A stretch of DNA of 64,000 bases from positions 1 to 64,000 of the forward strand of contig JBMOPB010000013.1 of assembly GCA_049325055.1 (NCBI GenBank), written 5' to 3'. Position 1 is the stretch's first letter; the number at the start of each line of letters is the position of its first letter. The translations under genes and the position numbers were made by a program. The notes beneath the pieces are model-generated. The model was given only the letters and a program-made list of their open reading frames with translations, was not told the origin of the DNA and made no database searches. Shown piece after piece: positions 34,946 to 43,313 of the stretch. This DNA comes from BRHc4a sp049325055. GTDB lineage: Bacteria; Bacillota; Desulfotomaculia; Desulfotomaculales; Desulfocucumaceae.

Positions 34946-35812
34946 TTGACTGCTATCAAAGAAGGCGACATAGTGACCAGGAATTCCTACGGAAATGATA
35001 TATTCTTTAAAGTTGTCAAATTCATTGAGATAAACGGCAGCACTTACGCCCGTCTGAAGGGGTTGGATTTAAGGCTTGAGGCCACAGCCCCGCTGGATGA
35101 TCTCACAAAGGTCGACAAGGTCCATGTGTCCCAATACTGGCATAAAGCCCAGCTGCAAAACATGGAAAAAATGAAGCATATATTCGTTCGCAGGGACGAG
35201 TACCGGAAACACGCCCTGGGCAGGACAACCAAAAGCAACCACAATGAGGTGGAAGGCTTCGACATGCCCGGAACCCTGGTTCACCTTGACGGCGACAAGG
35301 AGTACCTGGATATGTGCATGACCAGTTACAAGCAGCTAAACATAGACTGTCACGGGTACCACATCGACGAGGAGAAGCAGGCCGAGAAGGTAATCGACCT
35401 GTTGACGGAACACCGTCCCGACATGCTGGTGCTTACCGGTCATGACGGACTTGTCAAGGGGGCAAAGGAGGCGGATTACAGGGACATAAAAAAGTACCAT
35501 AACTCACAGCATTTTGTGAATGCTGTGAGGGCTGCCAGACTTTATGAAAAGAGCCTTGACGACCTGATCATATTTGCCGGGGCGTGCCAGTCGCATTACG
35601 AGGCGCTACTGGCGGCCGGGGCCAATTTTGCCAGTTCCCCCAAAAGGGTTCTGATCAATGCCTACGACCCCGTGTTTGTGGTGGAAAAAGTAGCTTATAC
35701 GTCCATATACGACCCAGTCCCCCTTAAGGATGTCATCGCCAGTACCATCACAGGTTTTGACGGAATCGGAGGCGTTGAAAGACCCGGGGTGTATTCCGTA
35801 AAATGCAGCTGA
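34946..35812 (+). CDS. yabG: Sporulation-specific protease YabG
   Basis: A 288-residue protein. YabG is made late in the mother cell and cleaves spore coat and cortex-associated proteins such as SafA, SpoIVA or, in clostridia, CspBA and SipL. Recognisable are the N-terminal VTRNSYGNDIFFKV, LHLDGD-like VHLDGDKEYL and VLTGHDGLVKG. Start is TTG behind aagggggtatcacag. Position after rsmA matches Bacillus. The SipL-like gene at 43.6 kb is a possible substrate. Confidence 0.93.
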   Translation: MTAIKEGDIVTRNSYGNDIFFKVVKFIEINGSTYARLKGLDLRLEATAPLDDLTKVDKVHVSQYWHKAQLQNMEKMKHIFVRRDEYRKHALGRTTKSNHNEVEGFDMPGTLVHLDGDKEYLDMCMTSYKQLNIDCHGYHIDEEKQAEKVIDLLTEHRPDMLVLTGHDGLVKGAKEADYRDIKKYHNSQHFVNAVRAARLYEKSLDDLIIFAGACQSHYEALLAAGANFASSPKRVLINAYDPVFVVEKVAYTSIYDPVPLKDVIASTITGFDGIGGVERPGVYSVKCS

Positions 35813-35879
35813 ATCGGTATTAAAAAAATATAACAGGGTTAAAATACAGGTATTGTTATTAATAATCAGGAGGATATTC

Positions 35880-36077
35880 ATGCAAGGAAAAGTAAAGTGG
35901 TTTAACCCCGGCAAAGGATACGGCTTCATTGAGTCCGATGACGGCACCGATGTTTTTGTCCATTATTCCGCCATCCGGGAAGACGGATTTAAAACCCTAA
36001 ACGAGGGTCAGCCGGTGGAGTTTGATGTAGTTTCCGGAAAACGGGGCCCGCAAGCAGATAATGTCTATAAAATCTGA
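35880..36077 (+). CDS. Cold-shock domain protein (CspA family)
   Basis: A 65-residue single cold-shock domain with RNP-1 KGYGFIE and RNP-2 VFVHYSAI. It binds single-stranded nucleic acid. aggaggatattc precedes the ATG at 35880; the longer frame has no ribosome site. The start MQGKVKWFNPGKGYGF is typical. A terminator follows. Confidence 0.95.
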   Translation: MQGKVKWFNPGKGYGFIESDDGTDVFVHYSAIREDGFKTLNEGQPVEFDVVSGKRGPQADNVYKI

Positions 36078-36080
36078 AGA

Positions 36081-36108
36081 AAACTCCGGTTAATCCGGAG
36101 TTTTTCTT
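36081..36108 (+). terminator. Terminator of the cold-shock gene
   Basis: Stem aaactccgg/ccggagttt with a ttaat loop and T-rich tail. A second GC hairpin with a T-tail (aaggggc/gcccctt, about 36136-36157) lies just downstream. Confidence 0.85.
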
Positions 36109-36294
36109 TGCGGGGTTGAGACGTGATACCGTCCGAAGGGGCGGCAGCCCCTTTTGTTTGTAATACGGCTGAGCACAGTGAAGCAAGACGGCCCCCGGGG
36201 GACAGAATACTGGTTAATTGGGCAAAATGGTAAAATATGGTTATTGACATCACGTGTTATCATGACCGTAAAAAAGCGGTGAGAAGGTGGAATA

Positions 36295-36549
36295 ATGTTA
36301 AAGAGGTTCTTATTTTTTACCGGAGCCCTGACAATTTTTATTCTGGGGGCTTACACCCAGGATGCTTTCAGGATAACGCCGGCGGTTACAGCGTTGTTTC
36401 GCACGATGAAAGTTATGGCGTGGGATTTGTACGCCACTTTTTTAGCCCGGCATCTGGCCGAGATCAATACCGTTTCAGCCTTTGTGGCACTGGGCGGCTT
36501 TTCCGCCCTGCTGTATTTCAGGTTTCTGTCCAGAGCGGGGAAGATGTAA
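36295..36549 (+). CDS. Small membrane protein of unknown function
   Basis: An 84-residue protein with a hydrophobic N-terminal segment (FLFFTGALTIFILGAY) and a second near 62-77. gagaaggtgg precedes the ATG. I do not recognise a family. It lies alone between the cold-shock gene and the LysR gene, and could be a membrane peptide of either regulon. Confidence 0.5.
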   Translation: MLKRFLFFTGALTIFILGAYTQDAFRITPAVTALFRTMKVMAWDLYATFLARHLAEINTVSAFVALGGFSALLYFRFLSRAGKM

Positions 36550-36723
36550 GGAAGCCGACATTGCAAAATCCCGAAAAGAGGCAGTGCAGGCCCGAACGGA
36601 CGTAAAAAGAGAGACGGAGGATACATGAGGCCCTTTTATCCGGTTGCCCCGGACAACTGACCACTGGGGGGAATAACGTTGAAAAATTCCGGCAGCGGAT
36701 ATATATTTATCGCTATATATCGT

Positions 36724-36745
36724 CGATACCGGATTACTGGTATCG
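36724..36745. promoter_or_regulatory. Candidate LysR-type operator
   Basis: Interrupted dyad cgatacc-N8-ggtatcg, 22 bases before the LysR-type gene start, with further tatcg/cgata units just upstream. Typical of autoregulatory LTTR sites. Confidence 0.55.
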
Positions 36746-36766
36746 TTTATGCCGTGGAGGGCCGCC

Positions 36767-37690
36767 ATGCTTGACAACCAGCTTTATATATTTATCACCG
36801 TGGCAGAGAAAAAGAATTTTTCCCGGGCCGGGGAGTTTCTGAACATGACCCAGCCGGCAATAAGCCAGCACATACATTCGCTGGAAGAATACTACGGGGC
36901 AAAGCTCTTTGAGCGTTCCAGCAAAAAAGTGGACCTTACCCAGGCCGGTATGGTCCTGTATAAGTATGCCCAGGAAATCTTAAGCCTGCACAAGGTGGCC
37001 AAAAGGGCGGTGGCCGACCTGGTGGATATGGTAACCGGAAAGCTGACCATCGGGGCCAGCCTTACCATCGGTGAATATGTTTTGCCCAAACTGCTGGCAA
37101 ATTTTGCAAAAAAGTATCCTGATGTGGATTTATCCGTCAGGGTGGGCAATACCGAGCTGATTCACGAGCTTACCAGGGAGGGCACCATAGATGTGGGGCT
37201 GATAGAAGGTGTGGTGGAAGACTCCCAGCTGCAGGTTAAAGCGTTTCTGCAGGATGAGCTGGTTTTGGTTGCCCCGTCGCTGCACCCGCTGGCCAAAAGG
37301 ACTTACGTTACCGGGGATGATCTGAAGGAGTGCTTTTTTGTCATCAGGGAAGAGGGATCAGGCACCAGGCTGGCCGTTGAAGATTTTTTTGAGAAGGCGG
37401 GCTTCAGGCCGGAAAAGGTAATCACCCTTGGAAGCACCCAGGCCATTAAGGAGGCCGTGGAATCCGGACTGGGGATAACCATACTGTCAAAATGGAGCCT
37501 GCGCAAGGAACTGGCCCTGGGCAGCCTAAAGCCACTGAGGATTAAAGGTCTTGATATTCCCCGCTGGTTTTTCCTGGTCCAGCATAAGGATAAGTTTAAA
37601 TCCAGGGCCTGCGACGAGTTTAACAAGTTTATTACCGGGGAGGATTTACACCAGGTACTGTCAGAAAAGCATGTCTGGAAGGCAGTGTAA
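36767..37690 (+). CDS. LysR-family transcriptional regulator
   Basis: A 307-residue regulator. The N-terminal winged HTH is clear (FITVAEKKNFSRAGEFLNMT then QPAISQHI), followed by a periplasmic-binding-like effector domain (LTIGASLTIGEYVLPKLLANF). It resembles CysL/YwfM/CbbR types, but the effector is unknown. The ATG at 36767 follows gtggagggccgcc. No divergent or adjacent metabolic gene gives away its target. A terminator follows. Confidence 0.92.
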   Translation: MLDNQLYIFITVAEKKNFSRAGEFLNMTQPAISQHIHSLEEYYGAKLFERSSKKVDLTQAGMVLYKYAQEILSLHKVAKRAVADLVDMVTGKLTIGASLTIGEYVLPKLLANFAKKYPDVDLSVRVGNTELIHELTREGTIDVGLIEGVVEDSQLQVKAFLQDELVLVAPSLHPLAKRTYVTGDDLKECFFVIREEGSGTRLAVEDFFEKAGFRPEKVITLGSTQAIKEAVESGLGITILSKWSLRKELALGSLKPLRIKGLDIPRWFFLVQHKDKFKSRACDEFNKFITGEDLHQVLSEKHVWKAV

Positions 37691-37706
37691 TTAGACTACA
37701 AACGGT

Positions 37707-37742
37707 CGGCGGCGAACACTTTCGCCGCCGTTCTTTTTTTTT
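37707..37742 (+). terminator. Terminator after the LysR gene
   Basis: Stem cggcggcga/tcgccgccg followed by a long T-run. Confidence 0.88.
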
Positions 37743-37769
37743 CGCCCCAAAATATATTTGAAAAAGGAT

Positions 37770-37958
37770 TCAGTTTTTGCTGTCAGCATCAGGACCGGGG
37801 TTTGGGGATTCTTTTGAGAGGCTTGCGGCTTTTTTTCCAGGGTCCGGCTTGCACCTGCCGCTAGCGGATCGGCTACCTGCATTTAAGAATTTCCGCAGGG
37901 CTGACTCGATGCGCTCTTTCCGCTTTTCCCCGGCTCCGAAGATCTTAATCACCAACAA
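37770..37958 (-). CDS. Possible small basic protein, divergent from the recombinase
   Basis: A 62-residue ORF, TTG start behind aggggtgagag. The N-terminal half (FGAGEKRKERIESALRKFL) reads as a charged helix and the tail is polar. No family recognised. It occupies the 331-base gap between the LysR gene and the recombinase and runs away from the latter. It could be an accessory or regulator of the recombinase, or a chance frame. Confidence 0.35.
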   Translation of the reverse strand: MLVIKIFGAGEKRKERIESALRKFLNAGSRSASGRCKPDPGKKAASLSKESPNPGPDADSKN

Positions 37959-38021
37959 TGTTCTCTCACCCCTGAAAAATGATTATTCGTATGTTGCCGG
38001 AGAAATTACAGGAGGGTGACT

Positions 38022-39587
38022 ATGAAGGTGGCGGTTTACTGCAGGGTATCCACCGACGACCAGGCGGATGCCAGGACAATAGAGAACCAGGTGGATTTTG
38101 CCCGTAGGTATTGCCAGTTGCACGGGCTGTCAATATACGATTTCTACCTTGACGAGGGGGTGAGCGGGGCAGTGCCGGTGGAAGGCCGGCCGGAAGGCTC
38201 CAGGCTCATTGCTGACGCCCTGCAGGGGCACTTCGGGGCGGTTTACGTGTACCGCCTTGACAGGCTGGCAAGGACAGCCCTGGATATACTCAAGACTCAC
38301 CAGAAACTGGATGAAGCAGGAGTGGCCCTGAAAAGCATGACCGAGAGCTTTGATACCTCCACCCCCAGCGGAAAGTTTTTTATGACCACTTTGGGGGGTA
38401 TAGCTGAAATAGAAAGGGAGACCATTGCAGAGAGGATGCGGGTGGGCAAGGAAAGGGCCCTCAGAGAAGGGCGCTGGCCCGGAGGTCCGCCTCCCTACGG
38501 CTATTCCCTGGAGAATAAAAGACTGGTGGTTAACCGGGAAGAGTCCGAAACCGTTAAGCTGATATTCAAACTATATACAAGCGGCAAAAAGAGTACGGCG
38601 GTCATAGCCGACTACCTCAACGCCCTGGGGGTCCCCCCTCCGGCAGACTCGGGAAAAACTGGCCCGGGAATGCGGGGGCGGTGGCATGGCGGCAGGGTCT
38701 GGAGCATACTGTCAAAATCTGCCTACTGCGGGAAATTTCTTTTCGGCAGTAAAGGAAGGAAGAGGCCGGTCGAAATTTACTGCCCGCCCGTTGTTTCTTT
38801 GGAGGAGTGGGAGGCCGCCCGGGAGGCCCGCAAAAAGAATCTTATTTATGCCGGGCGTAACTGCAGGCGTGAGTACCTTCTAAAAGGACTGGTCAGGTGC
38901 GGTATCTGTGGCCGCAAGTATTTGGGCGACGGGTCCGGCCGCGAGGGGAGGCACTGTTATTACAGGTGTGCCGGCAGCACCTCATTCAGGGGCGGCGCTG
39001 AAAAGTGCGTTTCCAGGTCGGTAAGGGCGGATATTCTAGAAAAAATAGTTTGGGATGATGTGTGCCGGTATATTTTAAGCTGCCCGCAACCAAAGGCACT
39101 GGTGGGGGAAATGCGGGGCCTCTTCACTGTGGGGGATCCGGGGCAGTGGGAAGAAAAAGAGCTGGCTGTCATTGAAAAAAAGGTCAGGTCCAAGGAAAGA
39201 GAGAGAAAAAAAATTATCGGCCTTTTCAGGAGGGGGATTATATCCGAGGAAGATGTAAGGGATCAGATCTGTGATATTAACCGTCAAATGGAGGCGTTGG
39301 ATCTGAGAGCGGCGGAAATCCGCCAAAAGCCAGGGAGCAGCCTTAACCGGGGAGACCACCGGGAATGGGTGAGAGAGAGGCTTTTATCATGTTCAATACA
39401 TGAAAGGAGAGAACTGATAAGGGATCTGGTCAGCCAGATAATTGTTGATATTGTGATTCACGGGGGCAAAAATGTTCCAAGAGTCTCCATATCATACGTT
39501 TTCGAAGGATTTCCGGATTGCGCCCTGCATGTTGAAACACGCGGGAAATACAGGCTGGGTGTGCCTAAATCCCCTTACTCCCCGTAA
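38022..39587 (+). CDS. Large serine recombinase
   Basis: A 521-residue site-specific recombinase. The resolvase domain has catalytic Ser10 in YCRVSTDDQ and the YRLDRLAR stretch; a recombinase domain follows (GPPPYGYSLENKRLVVN-like). Then comes a zinc ribbon with CGICGRKY and later cysteines (about 293-330), and a C-terminal coiled coil. Such enzymes integrate phages or excise elements such as skin, using short att sites. ATG at 38022 follows aggagggtgact. No phage or conjugation genes flank it, and no att pair could be identified by eye. Confidence 0.93.
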   Translation: MKVAVYCRVSTDDQADARTIENQVDFARRYCQLHGLSIYDFYLDEGVSGAVPVEGRPEGSRLIADALQGHFGAVYVYRLDRLARTALDILKTHQKLDEAGVALKSMTESFDTSTPSGKFFMTTLGGIAEIERETIAERMRVGKERALREGRWPGGPPPYGYSLENKRLVVNREESETVKLIFKLYTSGKKSTAVIADYLNALGVPPPADSGKTGPGMRGRWHGGRVWSILSKSAYCGKFLFGSKGRKRPVEIYCPPVVSLEEWEAAREARKKNLIYAGRNCRREYLLKGLVRCGICGRKYLGDGSGREGRHCYYRCAGSTSFRGGAEKCVSRSVRADILEKIVWDDVCRYILSCPQPKALVGEMRGLFTVGDPGQWEEKELAVIEKKVRSKERERKKIIGLFRRGIISEEDVRDQICDINRQMEALDLRAAEIRQKPGSSLNRGDHREWVRERLLSCSIHERRELIRDLVSQIIVDIVIHGGKNVPRVSISYVFEGFPDCALHVETRGKYRLGVPKSPYSP

Positions 39588-39693
39588 AGACCTTGCGCGG
39601 TGTTGTGCCGGGGTGCGCCCTCCTTGACCCGGTTGGAACCCTTTCCACGCCGGCTGAATAAAATGGCAGGAGGTGCGGCAAGGGGGGGTTTTT

Positions 39694-40701
39694 ATGGAAA
39701 GAAGTCTGCGTACTTTGAAAAGGACCAGGGATTTTTTTCTAAATAAAAAGAACGTTATCGGCGTTGGGGTGGGGATGAAGCAGGTTGGACTCGAGCGCAC
39801 GCAACAGCCGTCCATTATAGTTTTTGTTGAGAAAAAGGTTGGCATGGAAGAGTTAAAAAGGGATCAGGTCATTCCCGCTCAGATTGGCGGAGTTGCTACA
39901 GATGTCATAGAAATGGGCAGGGTTCGCCTGCTTGACGGGAGGACCGGAAAAGCCAGACCCGCCCGCCCGGGTATGAGCATAGGGCATTACAAGATTTCCG
40001 CCGGCACTTTCGGCGCTGTGGTGAGGGACGTTAAAAACGGTGAGCTTTTGATTCTCAGTAATAATCATATTCTGGCCAACGCCACAGACGGAAAAGACCG
40101 GAGGGCGGCGCCGGGGGACTCTGTTCTGCAGCCCGGGCCGTATGACGGGGGCACAGAAGGGGATAAAATTGCTGAGCTGTTAAGATTCTGGCCTCTCATT
40201 AGAGCCGAAAAGCAGGCCGACTGCCCGGTAGCCGCCGGCGCCGCCCGGGTGGGCAGCAAACTGGTTCATATTTTCAGGCACGATTATGACCTTCGTTTCG
40301 TAAAGCGCAATCAGGGAAGCAACATAATAGATGCGGCGCTGGCCAGGCCGGTTTCGCGGGATTTGATCGCATCCGAAATTCTGGATCTGGGGCGGCCCGA
40401 GGGTACCGCCGTGGCTGCGGTAAATGACCGGGTTATAAAGAGTGGCCGCAGTTCCGGTAAAACCGGAGGTGCTGTTACAGCTATCGGAGTTACCCTTCGG
40501 GTTGACCTGAATGACAATGAAGTGGGTATGTTTTCCGACCAGGTTGTTTCAGATATGGTCTCAAAGGGAGGAGACAGCGGCTCATTGGTTCTGAATGAAA
40601 ATATGAGTGCCGTGGGCCTTCTTTTTGCGGGTTCTGAAAAATTCACCATATTCAACGACCTTGGCAATGTATTTCGATTGCTGGGGGTAGATCTGGCTTG
40701 A
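39694..40701 (+). CDS. Trypsin-like serine protease without signal peptide
   Basis: A 335-residue protein. A complete triad can be read: His125 (ILSNNHILAN), Asp213 (NIIDAALARP) and Ser295 (KGGDSGSLVL). An N-terminal part with VIGVGVGMKQVG and FVEKKVG precedes the protease fold. No signal peptide is seen, so it probably acts in the cytoplasm or forespore/mother cell. The architecture recalls bacterial relatives of plant NAL1-type proteases; this is a resemblance from memory. ATG at 39694 follows aagggggggttttt. Substrate unknown. Confidence 0.78.
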   Translation: MERSLRTLKRTRDFFLNKKNVIGVGVGMKQVGLERTQQPSIIVFVEKKVGMEELKRDQVIPAQIGGVATDVIEMGRVRLLDGRTGKARPARPGMSIGHYKISAGTFGAVVRDVKNGELLILSNNHILANATDGKDRRAAPGDSVLQPGPYDGGTEGDKIAELLRFWPLIRAEKQADCPVAAGAARVGSKLVHIFRHDYDLRFVKRNQGSNIIDAALARPVSRDLIASEILDLGRPEGTAVAAVNDRVIKSGRSSGKTGGAVTAIGVTLRVDLNDNEVGMFSDQVVSDMVSKGGDSGSLVLNENMSAVGLLFAGSEKFTIFNDLGNVFRLLGVDLA

Positions 40702-40710
40702 ATTTATATA

Positions 40711-40740
40711 ACCCCTCCCGGGAGACGGGAGGGGTTTATG
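40711..40740 (+). terminator. Terminator after the protease gene
   Basis: Stem acccctcccg/cgggaggggt with ggaga loop; short T-tail. Confidence 0.75.
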
Positions 40741-40768
40741 CAATTTCTGCCGTTTGGGAGGAGCATTT

Positions 40769-41167
40769 ATGGTTGACAGGCTTCCGGTGCTAAATGCCGG
40801 AGAAATTGCCATGGCCCTTTTGGGGAAGGATATTCCCGCTGTTGGTCCCAGGTTGAAGACAAAGTCCGAAGCCATGCTGGCGGTAAAAAAATATGTCAGT
40901 GAAATAGAGGAACTGGTGAAGTGCTCAGAGGAACCGTACAGGGTCATTTTTTTAAAGCAGCCCGACGGAAGATATACGATGGCGGTTAAAGGTTCCGGGG
41001 AGACCCTTGAGCTGCTGCCCAACTTCGATGAACTGACTGTGAAAAGGTTTCAGAGATTTTTCAAAAAAAAGCTTTTTATTCTGACCACTTTTTTCGAAGA
41101 GGACGACCAACTGGAGTGCCTGGCGCTGACCGAAGGGCTGGGGGCCGTAATGTACGTCCCCTGGTGA
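40769..41167 (+). CDS. Hypothetical protein, 132 residues
   Basis: A soluble mixed alpha/beta protein with the start MVDRLPVLNAGEIAMALLGK and a motif-like RFQRFFKKKLFILTTFFEEDDQ region. gggaggagcattt precedes the ATG. I recognise no family. It lies between the protease gene and the riboswitch-controlled CAP gene. Confidence 0.6.
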   Translation: MVDRLPVLNAGEIAMALLGKDIPAVGPRLKTKSEAMLAVKKYVSEIEELVKCSEEPYRVIFLKQPDGRYTMAVKGSGETLELLPNFDELTVKRFQRFFKKKLFILTTFFEEDDQLECLALTEGLGAVMYVPW

Positions 41168-41381
41168 ATGGCTTAATATACCATGGCGGCGATATTTTAC
41201 GGAAATTCTCGCTAAGGGGCGATGGGTTTCAGCCAGTTGGCCAGCCGGTGAGGCATGGGAAATAACCGGTGTTGAGGCCTAATTTGTTTGTCTGTTAAAG
41301 TGTTTACACATATTCCCTGATGGTACAAGCCTTTACTTTTTAGTAACAGCCTGCAATCAGAGGGGAATGCTGTTCAAACTT
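41168..41381. other. Gene-free leader region upstream of the c-di-AMP riboswitch
   Basis: 214 bases without an ORF. It contains near-repeats of ccggtgaggc and ccggtgttgaggcc around 41250-41280 and no certain promoter. The promoter of the riboswitch transcript should lie here; tttaca near 41304 is a weak -35 candidate. Confidence 0.5.
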
Positions 41382-41540
41382 GAAGCCGAATCCCATTAAT
41401 CAATTAAATGGGTACGGAGGAACCATTTTTGGGGTGAATCCCGGTTGAGAAGTGAGAAGTGGGAAGTTAGACGGCCTCCCACCTCCCAAAGGGTAGGTTT
41501 TATCTTTTTACCGAACCCGTCAGCTAACTCCGGAGGCACA
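41382..41540 (+). promoter_or_regulatory. ydaO/yuaA cyclic di-AMP riboswitch
   Basis: The conserved blocks occur in order: gccgaatccc (41385-41394), gggtacggaggaacca (41410-41425), ttttggggtgaatcc (41427-41441), aaagggtagg (41488-41497) and ccgaacccgtcagctaac (41511-41528), then ggaggc. These are the hallmark sequences of the c-di-AMP riboswitch. The variable arm is enlarged by an aagtgagaagtgggaag stretch. It ends about 20 bases before the CAP-protein ATG with no separate terminator in between, so control may be translational or through an alternative fold. Confidence 0.93.
41452..41487. repeat. aagtgagaagtgggaag repeat inside the riboswitch variable arm
   Basis: Simple-pattern sequence followed by the partly complementary cctcccacctccc. 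Similar to the arms of the inverted repeat at 15.3 kb. It can fold as an extension of a riboswitch helix (gtggg with cccac). Confidence 0.5.
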
Positions 41541-41558
41541 AAAAGAAAGGAGTGCTCT

Positions 41559-43313
41559 ATGCGTACCTTGAGAAAGTCCCTGCTTACCGGATTCCTTGCA
41601 GTTCTCCTGACACTCTGCCTGGCTGCGGCGGCCTTCGCCGGTTCCGACGCGCCGGAGATACGGGGTGCACAGTCCCCTGATACGGTTTTGCAGCAGAGTG
41701 GTATCGTAAATGAGGCTGTTGACAAAGTTATCGATCCCGTGGCGGAATCTCCCTCAAGCGCATCTGCCGGTGAAGATCCAGGTGATAATAATGACGCTGA
41801 AAAAGGAGAAAAAGCTCCTTCTGACCAGGTTAAATTAGGACAGGCCCTCTCGGAACAGGGTCAACCCCTGCAGGGCGGAGCCATTGCCGCTGAAAGCCCC
41901 GTGCTGGGTGTAGAGTCCGTGGTGCTTACATCCGAAGAGGATCAGATGCTTAGCCTGGTAAACCGGGAGAGGGCAGCCAGCGGGCTTGCCCCGCTCAAAT
42001 CGGACTCCTCCCTGGTAAAGCTGGCCAGGCTTAAAGCCCAGGACATGATTAACAACCGGTATTTTGATCACATTTCGCCCACTTACGGCAGTCCCTTTGA
42101 AATGATGAAAAAATTCGGCATCAGCTATACTTATGCCGGCGAGAACCTGGCCATGGCTCCCTCTGTAGCCAGCGCGCACAAGGCTCTGATGGAGTCTCCG
42201 GGACACCGGGCAAATATACTGAAAGAAAACTATGACCGCGTCGGAATAGGTATAGTTGTTACCGGCGGGTACAGGTACTGCGTGCAGATGTTCACCGGGG
42301 GCCAGCGGGAAATACCTTCATCCGGGGGCGGCACGGGCGGATCTGGAGGGAACTCCACTCAGCCCCAGCCTTCCCAGCCGCCACAGGAGCCTTCTCAGCC
42401 GCAAACTCCCCCCGGTCAGCCAACTGACGGTTCAACCGGTCTTTCAGCCGAGGAATCGCTTTTTGTGGATCTGATTAATCAGGAGAGGGTCAAGGCCGGG
42501 CTGAACAAGCTGAACCCTGACGCACAGCTATTTAAGGTAGCCAGGCTTAAAGCCCTGGATTTCGTCGAAAACAATTATTTTGCCCACACCTCGCTCATAT
42601 ACGGCACATACCGTGAAATGCTGAGCAGGTTTGGCGTCAAATTCGTCAATGCAGGGGAGAACCTGGCGGCCTCCACATCGGCTGACAGGGCACATAAAGC
42701 TCTGATGGCTTCCTCCGGAAACAAGGCAAACATACTGAGCGCCAAATACCAGAGAATAGGTATAGGCATAGCTGTTAAAGGCAACTATAAGTATTTTGTG
42801 GAGATGTTTACCGACGGCGTAGTGCAAGAGCCTCCTGCCGGAGGGACTCCTCAGCCTCCCGCTCCCGATCCGCCCAAGCTGCCCGTGACCAACCCTGGCA
42901 CCCAGCCGGGAAGCGGAAGCACCGCCGGGCTGACGGCCGATGAGCAGAGGATGCTTAGCCTGGTCAATTCCGAAAGGGCCAAGATGGGGCTCTCACCGCT
43001 CACTGCCAACCTGAGGCTGACCGGGGTGGCCAGGCTGAAGGCCAAGGACATGATTGCAAACAACTATTTCAGCCATACCTCGCCCACTTACGGCAGCCCC
43101 TTTGAAATGATGAGACAGTTCGGGATTACTTACAGCTACGCGGGTGAAAACCTGGCGGGGGCTCCCACGGTGGACTCGGCCCACACCAACCTGATGAATT
43201 CGCCAGGACACCGCGCAAACATACTTAACGCCAATTACAAAGAGGTCGGCATAGGCATAATCAACGGGGGGCCGTATGGAAAGATGTTCGTTCAGATGTT
43301 CATAGGCAGGTAA
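41559..43313 (+). CDS. Secreted protein with three CAP (SCP/PR-1, YkwD-like) domains
   Basis: A 584-residue exported protein: signal peptide 1-27 (hydrophobic core, AFA cleavage site), an acidic low-complexity region, then CAP domains at about 122-246, 294-418 and 457-584, joined by Pro/Gln/Ser-rich linkers. Domains 1 and 3 keep the CAP residues in DH-IS/SH-TS, GENLA and SPGHRANIL. Domain 2 has SSGNKANIL, with Asn388 in place of the second His. The ATG follows aaaggagtgctct; earlier in-frame codons lie in the riboswitch. Cell-wall or spore-surface function under c-di-AMP control is inferred. Confidence 0.9.
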   Translation: MRTLRKSLLTGFLAVLLTLCLAAAAFAGSDAPEIRGAQSPDTVLQQSGIVNEAVDKVIDPVAESPSSASAGEDPGDNNDAEKGEKAPSDQVKLGQALSEQGQPLQGGAIAAESPVLGVESVVLTSEEDQMLSLVNRERAASGLAPLKSDSSLVKLARLKAQDMINNRYFDHISPTYGSPFEMMKKFGISYTYAGENLAMAPSVASAHKALMESPGHRANILKENYDRVGIGIVVTGGYRYCVQMFTGGQREIPSSGGGTGGSGGNSTQPQPSQPPQEPSQPQTPPGQPTDGSTGLSAEESLFVDLINQERVKAGLNKLNPDAQLFKVARLKALDFVENNYFAHTSLIYGTYREMLSRFGVKFVNAGENLAASTSADRAHKALMASSGNKANILSAKYQRIGIGIAVKGNYKYFVEMFTDGVVQEPPAGGTPQPPAPDPPKLPVTNPGTQPGSGSTAGLTADEQRMLSLVNSERAKMGLSPLTANLRLTGVARLKAKDMIANNYFSHTSPTYGSPFEMMRQFGITYSYAGENLAGAPTVDSAHTNLMNSPGHRANILNANYKEVGIGIINGGPYGKMFVQMFIGR

